From Plantago major (taxonomy: Eukaryota > Streptophyta > Magnoliopsida > Lamiales > Plantaginaceae), in assembly GCA_026545765.1 (NCBI GenBank), contig CM048844.1, positions 24,126,237 to 24,190,236 on the forward strand: DNA of 64,000 nucleotides, written 5' to 3'. The notes beneath the pieces are model-generated. The model was not told the origin of the DNA. It ran no database searches and saw nothing but the letters and a program-made list of their open reading frames with translations. This document shows, one piece after another, positions 33,417-45,808 of this stretch; the stretch's first letter is position 1, and the number at the start of each line of letters is the position of its first letter. Position numbers and translations under genes: made by a program.

Positions 33417-36400
33417 ATGGAATCTGAGGACGATTTGATGGTGATGACGGAAGATTCCATCGACGACGATGACTTCTACGGCGGCGCCGCCGAAGATTCC
33501 GACCTCGATGACGTCATTATGGACTATGATGGATTCGTTGATCATGACTCTGACGATTCCGATGACATTTCCGCTTCTCACTACCACCGATCGCAGGTTG
33601 TTTTTGTTGTTTCTTCAATCTCTTCCGTTTATTTTGTTTACTCATTTCGTTGGTGCGTTTTTAGACCTGCTTTTCAATGTTTCAGCTCTCATTTGTGGTA
33701 AAAGTGTCTGCCTGAGCTTGCTTATTTGATGATTAGTGACCTTAGCAATAGCAAGTGTATGGAAAGATGTATTAGGAGGATTCATATCATCATATGTTAT
33801 GTGGTTGAGAATTTGATTAGTAAATTTTTTTAGCTTGTGTGTCCACTTTACCGTTTCATTCTATTGAACAGCACTAGGATAGGGATCTCTCATTCGTATA
33901 ATCACTGGAAATTTGTGATGCAATATCATTATTTCCCTTGTGAATGTAAATTTCTATGCTCTATCCGATTTTGAATGTTTCAGCTCTCATTTGTGGTAAA
34001 AGTGTCTGTTTGAGCTTACTTATTCGATGATTAGTGAGCTTAGCAATAGCAAGTGTATGAAAAGATGTATTAGGAGTATGCATATGTTGTGTGGTTGAGA
34101 ATTTGATTAGTAAAATTTGTAGCTTGTGTATCCATTTACTGTTTCATTCTATTGAACATCACTAGGATAGGGATCTCTTGTTCGTATAATCACTGGAAAT
34201 GTTTAATGTCAAGTTATGCATTGGATGGATTGCTAATTCAGTCCATGGATGTTTGCTACTGAGCAAATGGTACTTGCACCGGATTTGCTAGTAGTCTTGT
34301 TTGCTGATCAAGTTATAGTGTTGGTGATGCAATATAGTTATTTCTCTGACGAATGAAAATTTCAATTCTTTATGTGGTTCATGTTTGAATTTTGGAGGTT
34401 TTCTCATGGTTCTATCTGATATGGCTTAAGGTTGCGGTTGCGATAGTGTATTTATTTTGTGTGAATGGCTTTGCCAACCTTTTTTTTCTTTGTTTAATCT
34501 TGTACTTGTAAGCTTATACATTTGTCAGCAGCTTCCTTGGTTTACTGTCAAGCTGGTCTTAGAAGGATGGTTCTGCGTTGAACATCCATTTCTACCCTCA
34601 TCTCGTTTGATGCATTTTGGGATTCATTTTATTTAGTTGTTGTTTTTAAATGTTTCTACTAAATGATTTTTCTTATGGCAGCCCCAAATCATGCAATTGA
34701 AGCTATACTAAATTAAGTTTCTTTGTGCTTTTTTGTACCAGAACTATTCGGTTCTGAGTGAAGATGATATTAAGCGATGTCAAGAAGAAAGTATGACAAA
34801 GATATCCATGATTCTCTCCATTTCTAAGTTTGCTGCTGGAATTTTGCTCCGTCACTATAACTGGTAATTGTCTTCCAACTGAATTATTCTCGTTTGAGTA
34901 CTTCGGTCGTAATATTAAAACGTCTTGTGAAAGTTGTACATGATTGTCCATATTGTGAGTTCATCCTGAACCTTTCTGTTTAGGTTTTTGTTGTGTAAGT
35001 GGTGGTGGTGGTTTGCAGAAATAAATAAAAGTTTATGTTTTTGTTGTTTCTTTTATTTATTCTGAGAAATAGACTTTTATACGATTCATTTGTATATGTT
35101 CTGAAATGCTTATTTGATATATTCAACTCGCAGGAGTGTAAGTAAAGTCAATGATGAATGGTTTGCAGATGAAGAGAAGGTCCGAAAGACTGTTGGTTTA
35201 TTGGAAAATCACGTTCCTCTTCCTGATGGTGAAGAGGTAATCGTGAGAATTGAGATGAAATGAAAAGAAGATTGAGAATTCTAATAATACTCTAATACAC
35301 TTTGATTTCCAGTCTTGTATTTGTCTACAGTGGTGTATTTGAAATTCATGAAACTAAAATGTTTTAGCCAGTTTCATATTCAATTCTTATTATATCATGA
35401 TTCATGATGTGCAACTTAATTGTCTATTTACGAGCAGCTAACATGCGGAATCTGCTTTGAAGATTATCCCCGTTCTAATATGAGTGCTGCTGACTGTGGC
35501 CATCCCTTTTGCCTTTCTTGTTGGCAAGGTTAGCATCATTTTCTTGTTATATCGGTTATTGGTTATATATACATATACATCTCTTCTGAGAGGAAGGATA
35601 TTGCTTCAGTCAAATTATTCACCTGCTGACTGCATGGGGAGGGCTATCCCTGTCTATTCCACTAGAAAATTGAACCCCACCCCAAAGATAAAAATCTTCA
35701 TCTGATATGATTTTATTTCTTGTACCACAGGCTATATTAGTACATCTATCAATGATGGCCCTGGATGTTTGACGTTGCGTTGTCCTGATCCATCTTGTGG
35801 AGCTGCAATTGGCCAGGATATGGTGAACAACTTGTCATCTGCTGATGATAAAGATAAATACAACCGATATTTTTTGAGATCGTTTGTTGAAGATAATAGA
35901 AAGGTAGTCAGTTGATTGAAATGAACATTTTTCTTTTATTCCCTAATAAAAGCTATGACAGTTTCTCTGTCAAACCAGAACTAATTCTCTTCACATGTCA
36001 CATATCGGTTACACTTAAAATTTTGAATATTCTTTTGTACATTGCGCTACAAGTTCCAATTTTTTTGATGTGACCTTACTACAGACTAAGTGGTGCCCAG
36101 GACCAGGCTGTGATTATGCTGTGGATTTTATCATTGGTGGTGGAAGCTACGACGTGACTTGTCGGTGTTGCTACAGTTTTTGCTGGAATGTCAGTTTCCT
36201 TCTTTTGTCGCACTTCACTTCATTTTATAATAATTTTTTTGCCAGTTTCATATGTTATAAAAGAAACTAATGCAACTGAGTGTGTTGTAGTGTGTAGAGG
36301 AAGCCCACCGTCCTGTTGACTGTGATACTGTGTCCAAGTGGATAATGAAGAATAGTGCAGAGTCGGAAAATATGAATTGGTATGTTAATTTATAATAGAG

Positions 36401-39400
36401 AAACCGTACTTGTCCTGTAGTTTCATAATTCTGTTGAGGTCTCTCTTCAAAATTTTCATTTGCTTCCAGAAAAGTTGTTCAGTTAAGTATTATCAATTAA
36501 TGGACACTGTCAGCCGTTTACCTCAAATGTCTTATTTCTTACTAAAAGATCCAAAGTGGGTATCTCATGGTCGGTAATTTAAAAGTCCAATCTTTTTTCA
36601 TCCTCAATTTGTAACCTTATGGAGATATTTTTGGCCATTTGTAACCTAAACTTTTATGATACCAAAAAAGCATATGAGTGATCATTAATTGTGCATCCTG
36701 ATCTAATTAATTCCAAAGGAGAACCCTTTTATTTATTTATTTTTTAAATTTCACAAGCGTTCTAAATGTACTGACTAATTAAACAAGACAAGATGGAAAT
36801 AAAGGAAAACAGTAAATTTTGTTGTTGCACAAACCATTCTGCCTATTCAAGTGTGCAAAGAAACTCAGTCTCCTTAGGTATGGAACCTGATTGCAGAATG
36901 ATGGAAGAAATATCATTAACGGAACTACGCTGGCTGGCCTGACTTATTTATTATCGTTGTCCCCTTATGAGTCAAATTGATTTTGGGAAAATAAAAATTA
37001 AAATATTACTTCTTCCGTCCCTGAAATAGCTTCCCATTTTGAGTGTTCCAAACAAAACTTCTCATTTCCTTTTTTGGCAACCACTCACTCAATTTTAACA
37101 TTAAATATACTCAAAAGTAAACCCACTAACTTTATTTTATCCAACTTTCAACTTTAAAAATCAATTTGAGGGACCCACTAGTACTATTTATCCAAAAATA
37201 ATATATACCTTATTTTCTCAACCCAAAAAGTAAATGAGAAGCTATTCTCGGGACGGAGGAAGTACTATGATTCACTAAGAACGCTTCCAGTTATACTTAG
37301 CACAGAAATTATTCTTTGGTTGAATGAAAATAATGTGAAAGCATATCTGGTGTCCTTCCGGTCTGGCCCATCTTCATACTGCAAGCTGAGTTTCAAACTA
37401 AAAAAACTATGCTTGAAAGTATTTATATTTAAAAGATGGTTCTTAAAGTACTTACAATAGATGCAAGTGTTCGTTACCACTATTTTAAGTGCTTCAGCAT
37501 GCATGTGTATAATTCAAGCCCACCGGGAGTTGATTTCCCATTGAGGACACACAGACCTTCTCTACTGTCCCTTACACATTCTGAATATTTTTATAGTAGT
37601 TAGGATGTACATTCGAACTATAGGTACCTCAAATTAATTGGAATAAGTTATTTCTGGACCCACTTCCTTTAATGTAATTTTTTAATTTTATTTTTTTTTG
37701 TATCTTTATTTTGTCCAATTATCTTCCAGCTCATAGGAGTCTACATTGATAGTCTGCTTTGATGATTATTGCATGAGTTCGTCTTACATGCAGATAACTT
37801 GCTTCTGCTCTTCCCACCAACACTTGTTTGTCTTCCTTACATAGAAATGAAGTTTTTTTTTTTCTTTTTAACTATACCTTCTTCTATCTTGGTTAACTTA
37901 AGCCTTCTCGGGTTTGATGGTGGAGCCATTCCTTTTTACCTAGTTAAAATTAGATTCTACAGTCATATGTGTAATAGAGTATTACCATCCAGTGCAGAAA
38001 ATAATTCTATAGACTGGAGACTGGGTCTATTAGACCCTGTGGTTGAAAATAAGAAACATGCCTTGAAAGAATTGTTTTAAATTCATAAACTCATTTCCTA
38101 AGTGATGTGGGTCATTGTGGGCCACATGGTCTACACTACATCTTACTCATAGACCCAGTCTAGGGAAGAATCTCCCAGGAGGGAGAGTACATGAGTCTGT
38201 CAAGTTATTATGGTGCTCGAAGTAGTACAAGAGGACTTGGTGTATGCTCAAATGTCTCATTTGTTCATTTTTTTCATATGTTTTGACTCTACAAGGATTT
38301 CAGCTGTAGTATGTAACATTAGTCCGAATATATATTATTGATGAGTCTGTTGTAGTTGTCCCAATTCTGAATCTGTTAGCCTTCTATTATTTCAGGATCC
38401 TTGCTAATTCGAAGCCTTGTCCGAAGTGTAAGCGGCCCATTGAGAAGAATCAAGGGTGCATGCACATCACATGTACACCGCCTTGTAAATTTGAATTTTG
38501 CTGGTATGTTTGTTTGTTCCCATTAAGTATTAAGCGAAAGACTCACTGTACATACACTTGTGCTATATTTGCCACAGATGTTTAAATCTCGCCAATTATG
38601 GGAATTCTGTTTGACTTCCCCCCCTTTTTTGCTCTGGCAAATGATAATAAACTAACAGCATAAGAAGTTGATCTTTTATTCATTAGCCTCTATGATACAT
38701 ATACCTAGAGCTTGTGTCAGTTCTTGTCATCTGATAGGAGGTACCTGCAGGCTCTGCCTTGGTGCATGGACAGAACATGGTGAAAGGACAGGAGGATTTT
38801 ATGCATGCAATCGATACGAAGCCGCCAAGCAAGATGGAGCGGTGAGATAATCTGGTCTTTGTTGACTTTCTATCTTTTACTTCAGTAGTTGGATGCCATA
38901 TGGCGATGTTCCACTAACTTGAACGTATTTTGCACAGTTCGATGATGCTGAAAAACGAAGAGAGATGGCAAAGAACTCCTTAGAAAGATATACACATTAT
39001 TATGAGAGATGGGCCACAAACCAGTCGGTATGTACAATATTTATTTATTGATCATCTTTTCTATTGTTGAGGTGGCAACTCTACCACACTGTCTGCTGGT
39101 TGTCTAATTCTTCAAGGTTGGGTTACTTATTTGTAGGGCAATTATTTATGGGTGCATCATTGAAATCTTTAGTGAATCACATACCATAGCTTCTTGGATA
39201 AATTGTATTATCCCGACCAAAAGTTTCTCAGAGAGATGTCTTGTTTAATACTGATGTACATGGTGATGCATAGATCTAAAGCAAGAGGAAATTGTAAACA
39301 GATGTTCATCGACTTCAGGATATTTTAGATTGCAATGCTATCCTCTCATATCAGTCCAAAATACTATCAGTGAAGCAGAAACCCCAGCCCTTATCTTAAG

Positions 39401-40907
39401 TTACTTGACATTACAGGATTAGGATTTTATCACTTTGCTAAGTACAGATTTTAGTGAGAACAGATTGCACCGACTGGAAAATCCAAAGCAAAGTTCTATG
39501 CCTGTCTTACTTTGGACAGTCCTTGTGCTATATTCTTAATCTTACCAGTATGATTTATTATGTGATGGAAGCATTATCTGAGTTTCTCAATTTACTCTCT
39601 ACGTGGATAAAGTCTAAATCAATATTTCGCATGTACAGTCCAGGCAACGAGCACTTGAAAATCTACATCAAATGCAAACAGTACATGTAAGAAACACCCA
39701 TTTACCAGATGCAAATAACACTAAATTTTTTGAAGCCTGTGTATTGAGTATCACTTTCTTGTGCAGCTAGAAAAGTTGAGTGATACACAACGTCAGCCTG
39801 AGTCACAACTTAAGTTCATTATAGAAGCCTGGCAACAGGTACATCTCAGTTTCTCTATGAAGATTTGTCATTGGTTGGTTGTGGTTGCTACTTCTTAGCA
39901 TAGTTAGAGCTTCTTGGCATGCTTTATCATAGGTGGCTGTAAATGCTATTCTTAAATGCTCACATTCACAATTGCAGATTGTTGAATGTAGACGGGTTTT
40001 GAAGTGGACGTATGCATATGGATATTATCTACCTGACAATGAACATGCTAAAAAACATTTCTTTGAGTATCTACAAGGTACTAAACTCTCCATCTTGAAA
40101 ATGATTATTTCTACTCCACTTCCCTCTCAGTTTTGCAACTTATATTGTATCATTTAGGTGAAGCGGAGTCTGGTTTAGAACGGCTTCATCAATGTGCAGA
40201 GAAAGAATTTCAGGGTTTTCTTAATTCCGAGGGTCCATCAAAAGAATTCAATGAGTTCCGTACGAAATTAGCAGGATTGACTAGGTGAGTCCAGCTATCA
40301 CTATTTCTGTAACTCCATTTCATGATTATCATAGTGCCTGCAATGTAATGATAGTTGAATATGTTAGATGTATCTGTATGCATTACATGTTGATACCAAC
40401 AGTCATCAGATATGCATTGGACGTGCAATGTGGAGCCTTTAAACATTAAAAAAATAAAATAATAAGGATATTCTTAGAAGACGTATCCTTGTCTTCTAAG
40501 AATTCGGACCAAGAATCTATCAATCCGTAATCCGATCTGAAGCTTCAGGAATCAAGAACGATTTTGGATTAATCCAATATGATCGGTCTAATCCATCCCA
40601 ATCCGATAACCCAAAATATTGTAACTTGCCTTTTTCCCATTTCTACCTGTTTTTATGCCTTCAGAAATTCTCGACACAAGAACAAAAATAAAGAAAAATG
40701 ACGTAACATTCAGAATTCTAGAGTTAAAAACTATAAAGAAGTGCATATTACTTGCCCCTTGAATAACAGTAAAGAATGATATTAGCTTATTGCATGTTTT
40801 CCAAAATCTAAGTTCGTAATTCAATGAAAATGGTGGTCATCTACATCCATATCAAATTTCCTAGTAACTTCTTGCCAGATTTATATTCACACTTAAAAGA
40901 GTTTTAC

Positions 40908-40945
<38 letters not shown>

Positions 40946-41964
40946 ATGAAAAAATAAAGTATATGTATATATTAAAGTAATCCGATTTGATTGGATAATC
41001 CGTGGATTTTCGGATCGGTTAACCGTAATTCGAAATTTCAAACAACTCCGTCCAGAAATTTCAGATCATAGTTCGGATCGGATTATCAGTTTTTCGGATC
41101 TTAGTGATTTTGAACACCTCTCGTCTCGAGTATTGGCAGCTATGGGCATGGTTTTTCCAAATGAGATTCAATGATCATCCATATAGTAATCAGTGGTTGG
41201 TTTCCTGTTTTTAATAATTCCTTTTTACTATTACACATCTGATTTCAAATACGGTAGATTTGTTTTAAAGTTTTAGGCTCTGTTCTCTTCAACTGAAAAC
41301 TCATTCAGTTCCATTCAGTTCAGTTCTGCTCTGCTTAGTTATATTTTATACTATAATTCAGTTCAGTTCAGAAAATTGCAGTTGAAGAGAACAGAGCCTT
41401 ACTAGTACATAAATATTTACATACTGTATTATTCAATACTTATTTATAGATTAGATAAGCAATGAGATTATGTAGCGGTATTTCCGTATTTATGCATCAC
41501 ACGATGCAAATTGAAAAATTGGTGTTGCATCAAGTCCGTATCATTGTATCCGTATATACATTCAGCATGGCATGTTATTACGATTCTGCTGTTTTGAAGA
41601 GCATTCTTCATGACTAACATCAATGTTTCATACCTTTCCGTCTGTTAGTGTATATCACCTCGATCTCACATACGTTTACTTGTTCTACTCTTATGACTAC
41701 AGTGTGACCAAGAATTACTTTGAGAACCTCGTCCGAGCTTTAGAAAACGGACTAGCAGATGTAGACTCTCGTGCTGCTTGCAGTAGAGCAGGCAGCTCCA
41801 AAAATCTCGGAAGCAAAAGTAGAAACAGTAGAAGTAAGGGAACTACTTCTAAATCAAACAGTTCTCGCAACATAGATGATTCTGGTCACTGGTCGTGTGA
41901 GTACTGCACGTATGCAAACATCCGGTCAGCCACTGTGTGTGAGATATGCCAGCAGCCCCGCTAA
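33417..41964 (+). CDS. ARIADNE-type RBR E3 ubiquitin ligase (ARI7/ARI8-like)
   Basis: Fifteen exons: 33417-33596, 34742-34863, 35134-35236, 35438-35528, 35731-35903, 36085-36189, 36291-36379, 38396-38503, 38751-38841, 38938-39027, 39639-39686, 39767-39838, 39978-40077, 40158-40284, 41703-41964; 586 aa. Order: acidic N-terminus ([11 protein letters not shown]), RING1 starting [13 protein letters not shown] with [10 protein letters not shown], the in-between-RING zinc module ([21 protein letters not shown]), RING2 ([19 protein letters not shown], whose Cys in GCMH is the expected thioester residue), then the Ariadne helical domain ([10 protein letters not shown] onward). A C-terminal RanBP2-type zinc finger follows ([10 protein letters not shown]...CEICQQ). 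Known role: receives ubiquitin from E2 on RING2 and transfers it to substrate. All catalytic and zinc residues I checked are present. Introns 1, 7 and 14 are large and hold repeats. Confidence 0.95.
33676..34204 (+). repeat. Tandem duplication in ARIADNE intron 1
   Basis: AATGTTTCAGCTCTCATTTG starts at 33676 and again at 33974, 298 bp apart. The second copy follows the first for about 230 bp with scattered substitutions and a few short gaps. Each copy carries the same TTTCAG acceptor-like string, which is not used in the gene model. Confidence 0.85.
37009..37262. mobile_element. Stowaway-type MITE in ARIADNE intron 7
   Basis: 254 bp flanked by TA on both sides (37007-37008 and 37263-37264). 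Ends are inverted: CTTCTTCCGTCCCTGAAATA on the left and GGGACGGAGGAAG on the right, the classic Stowaway end. No coding capacity. Confidence 0.88.
40470..40503. repeat. Perfect 13-bp hairpin in ARIADNE intron 14
   Basis: ATTCTTAGAAGAC and its exact complement separated by 8 bases. It sits at the left of a stretch (about 40450-41110) rich in ATCCGATC/GGATCGGATT words that looks like an unclassified repeat, including a T run at 40916-40940. Confidence 0.6.
41276..41398. mobile_element. Tourist-like MITE in ARIADNE intron 14
   Basis: 123 bp with a TTA duplication on both sides (41273-41275 and 41399-41401) and inverted ends GGCTCTGTTCTCTTCAACTG / CAGTTGAAGAGAACAGAGCC, perfect over 20 bp. TTA target and short size fit PIF/Harbinger MITEs. 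Interior has repeated CAGTTCAGTTC words. Confidence 0.85.
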
Positions 41965-42876
41965 ACCAATAAAACCAACAGCAGTGACAAATTAAATCGA
42001 ACTAGAAGTTCCCCAGTGGAACCGAAGGCAGCCTAAAAAATCGACTATGATATGTAAAAAATTGGCAGATCTGGGGGTTTATTGTTGTAGCAGTATGTAA
42101 ATTAGAATAGGCTTACATTAGTGTTGGATAGATATGTAACAACGAGCACATTGTATCATCGATAAACTGGACTTTTGGCCAGTAATTTATCATTAGAGTG
42201 AAAAAACACTCTTCATCAGTGTTCTCGCGTGAACTAATCTGCATTGGCATTTACCTTGAGCAGTTGGGCGTCCCGGCTCTGTGTTTTCACATCGAGAATT
42301 ATTTGCAAATGAGATGTCAAAGGGGAACTCTTTATACTCTGTTGTTTTTTCTTCATCTACTCTTGGTTTTGCTTGCTAGGTTTCATAGTCAAGTTGCTCC
42401 GTTGGGCAACGAATTAATTTTGACCGCATAACTGTCCAATTTTGGTTTTACTTTTGTCCAATTTTGATACTAATTTAGTCAAAATTTACGAAAAACATTA
42501 ATTTTGACCATAGAAACTTCACTCATTTTATCAACATAAACTATCCTGATTTCTGTCCTTTTACACTGCCCACCGTATAGACAGCCGAGAGATTCAACAG
42601 ATGCACGATTACATGACAACGAATTACCCCAAGGGATGGCTTATTTTTCCTTGGCAGATACAAGCTAATAGTTTCCGTAACCATTCTAACATCATTGCCA
42701 TATAGAGTATAAATAGTTCATTATACATCTAAACCAAGTAAGAATCATCAGCACGTCAAGGAACATATCTATCTTCATGTCTTGATAACTTCACCTATTC
42801 TTAAATTTTCCATGTTCGGATGTGATAGAAACTTAAAGTTAAGCAAGGCCCACGTCGTGGTACTGCAGTTCAAGTT
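41965..42876. other. Convergent 3' ends of ARIADNE and metallophosphoesterase genes
   Basis: Holds the two 3' UTRs facing each other. The 77-codon frame at 42198-42431 has no recognisable domain. No other feature seen. Confidence 0.5.
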
Positions 42877-45808
42877 TTACAGGGTTTTCCAGATGGTATA
42901 AGCCAACAACAGAGGAACTGCAAAACTGTAAGCAGGGAAGTGGATTACGGGATTCATCTCGTAAGCTTTCATCAGAGCCCAACAATTCTGCATTAGCAAA
43001 GTACAGAAACAGGCTAATTAGCAGACAAAATTAATAGCACCATGTATTGTTGCATAGTATCACTACACTTTACACGGAAAAATTATGTGAAAGAGTCTTG
43101 TAGAAGGACAAACAGTAGAACCAATAACACTTACCTTAGCATGTCTGTAAAAGATGGCCAAGGAAGCTACCAGCATAAACTTTCTAAGCCGTCGCATTTG
43201 TACTTTAGCAGATTCCTTAGCCTGAACATCATGGTCATCGTTCTTTTTACTGGAATGAGAAACAATATAATGATGATAAACTCCACTTTCAGCTGCGAAA
43301 ATCACAGTGAAAATAAATGCAGGCAAAACCACAAAACAAAGATGTGGAAGTATCACCACCATTACGTCTGGAGATCCAATAAATTCCATTTTTCCAACAT
43401 TCTTGGATCTCAACACCCAACCCTTGTAGGTCATGTAACCCCATTCCTCACCTTCATTAGAAACTTGGCCATACAACCAAGGGCAGAATGCAAGGTAGAA
43501 TAAATAAGCTGTAATTCCGATCCATGCAACACGTACATTATATAATTCTGTAATGGCCCAAGCCATTTTCCTAAGGAAGCCTTTGTTGGCTGTAACTTCT
43601 TTATATGTATATTGCCTCCTTGATAAAGAAAGGAGTATTTTTGGAAGGATAAGAGTCGAAACAAAAAAAGTGTAAAGACAAAAGAGTATTGGGTGGTACA
43701 ATGAATCCCATTGACAACCCATCACAAAAAATTCTCTCCAATTCCATCGAAGTTTCAATGGAATGCCAATTACAGAGAACGGCCTTAGTTCAGTCACGGT
43801 TAATCGGCCCTTAACATCAGTTGCTTCAATCTGAAGAAGGTATCTGTCGGGAGATGGATCCTCAAAAGCTTCAACGTTCCAAGGGGCAACATATACATCA
43901 CCACGATGACCTGTAAGCTTTACCATTTCTGTATCCATCACGTTTATAAGATTTCCAGACCTCGAGTCATAGATTTTAGCTACAACCGAGACAATTGGTG
44001 ATGCTGAAAATACCAGAGCTCTGACCGCACCGTAAGAAGTGGGGTCTGGATGGCGACATTTATAGCTCTGCGCCGATGAAGAAGAGAAACGTGAGTCCAG
44101 CGGAAATGTTGGCAATATAATAGTTTTCTTGGCTCCTGACTCAAAATCAATGTCAACAAATGACGTTTGACCTCGATCAACAGCCAAGATGCGCATGGTT
44201 CTACGCTGCCTCCAATCACCCATTTCCAATTCCCAGAACTCTTCATTTCCTTCTGCACCTCTTGAGCAATTAGCAGCATTGTCTGAAGCAATTCGATGTC
44301 CATTCAGCTGAATTAACCGTGTTGAGTCATGATGCCTCTTTAAATTCTTACCGAATTTTAAATGCAAATGGCCACATAAGTAAGCAGATAAAGAATGCTT
44401 AAGGAATACATCTTGCAGGGTTTTCCCAGACTCGGAAGCTGCAGAAAATGAAAGAGGAAAATGCCCGAAGGATAACTTGGTAACTGGTTCAGAATCCCAT
44501 TGTGAGAGTTCAGAATTTAATTTCTTTAACAATTCATCTGTTGGGTGCCCAAACAGATTGGTTGGTCCTCGTAACCCAGTAGTCGTGCTGTCGAACCCAA
44601 CAAAAATCACTTTTCTTTTGCTTGTCTGTAAAAGAGCAACACGTACATTCACTAAACGAAAAGATAAATGGAAGGTGTTGATTTTACCTAGCTATAATGA
44701 CACTGACAGAATCCAACACTAACAGTCTAACAGACCAACGAAGTATAGCAGTATAAACAAGAGAATAGCAACATCTGAAATAACATCAAATAAAAAGCAG
44801 ATGCTACAGAAAGAAAAAAAGAATCAAGTTGCTATTAGAACTTTAGAAGCATTAAAAGAATCAGTTTATGAAACGTTGCCTAAAATATACTCTACTACTA
44901 AAGTTTCAATCTCATAGAAACAAGACCAGCTCTGGTTCAGACCGGAAAATGCAAGTGAATTGTCTAAGAAACATCTCACATATTAACATATTAGCAACCG
45001 TAACACAAGACACAGATTCAGGACCTCACCTACCTGAATGGTAACACTATTGACCTTTCCAGTTCGTTGCAACTGGGCACTGATACTGTAATTCGAAAAG
45101 AAATCAGACGAACCACCAACAACTGGAACACCAAAATCATCATGATTTCCTCGAACATCATAGAAGATATTCTTATTAAGCCCACTCCGTTTGACAACAT
45201 CCTGCATGACTTCCTTGTACTCAATCCACTCCTTCTCATTTTGCTTCATAATCAAATGATCCTTGCTTTTACCATCTAAAACGTCGAAACAAATCGCAAC
45301 AATAACCCACATTGTCAGTTCAAACCTCAAAGCATCCTTTCTCACATACATAATCCATCCTAGATTATCACACACTAATTCTAGTAGCTGCCACATACAA
45401 TAAAACACTAAAGTTTTCTAAAAAACAAATGAATTATGCTAAAGATCAAACCTTTACACAACCCAAGTCCAATTTTCCCCAATTAGACAATACACCAGAA
45501 GAATGAGAAGGAAACTAACCGGTGAGATCACCAGTGAGTAGGACTAAAGAAGGGTTGACGAATGCGAGAGTGGGACCGATAAATTTCCTGAAATCATCAG
45601 CTCTATTGGGATGATGGACGCTGAAATGGAGATCGGAAAGCTGTACAAACCAGAGAAGATCATCTGGTCCGCCTTGAAGCTCAATCAATTGCCTTTTTTC
45701 CGAATTTGTGGTGATATTTAGAGTGTGAGATTGATTTTGAGTAGTAAATTGCAGGAATTGGATCGTTAATAACAGGAGGAGAATAGTGATGAGATTTCTC
45801 CTGCTCAT
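42877..45808 (-). CDS. Membrane metallophosphoesterase (At3g03305/TMEM62-like)
   Basis: Four exons on the minus strand: 45520-45808, 45034-45275, 43135-44625, 42877-42987; 710 aa. Residues 1-25 form a hydrophobic signal or anchor (LITILLLLLTIQFLQF). Calcineurin-like phosphoesterase motifs follow: QLSDLHFS, GDLTDG (assembled across intron 1), RGNHDDFG, FGHFPLS and CGHLHLKFG, that is all metal-binding Asp/His/Asn positions. After a beta-rich middle, the C-terminal third has several membrane segments (PILFCLYTFFVSTLILP, GITAYLFYLAFCPWLYG, VILPHLCFVVLPAFIFTVIF, FAVPLLLAYTIW). The metal-dependent hydrolase fold is clear; the substrate of this family is not known. The last exon, only 37 codons including the stop, is easy to miss and adds the final membrane segment. 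Confidence 0.9.
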
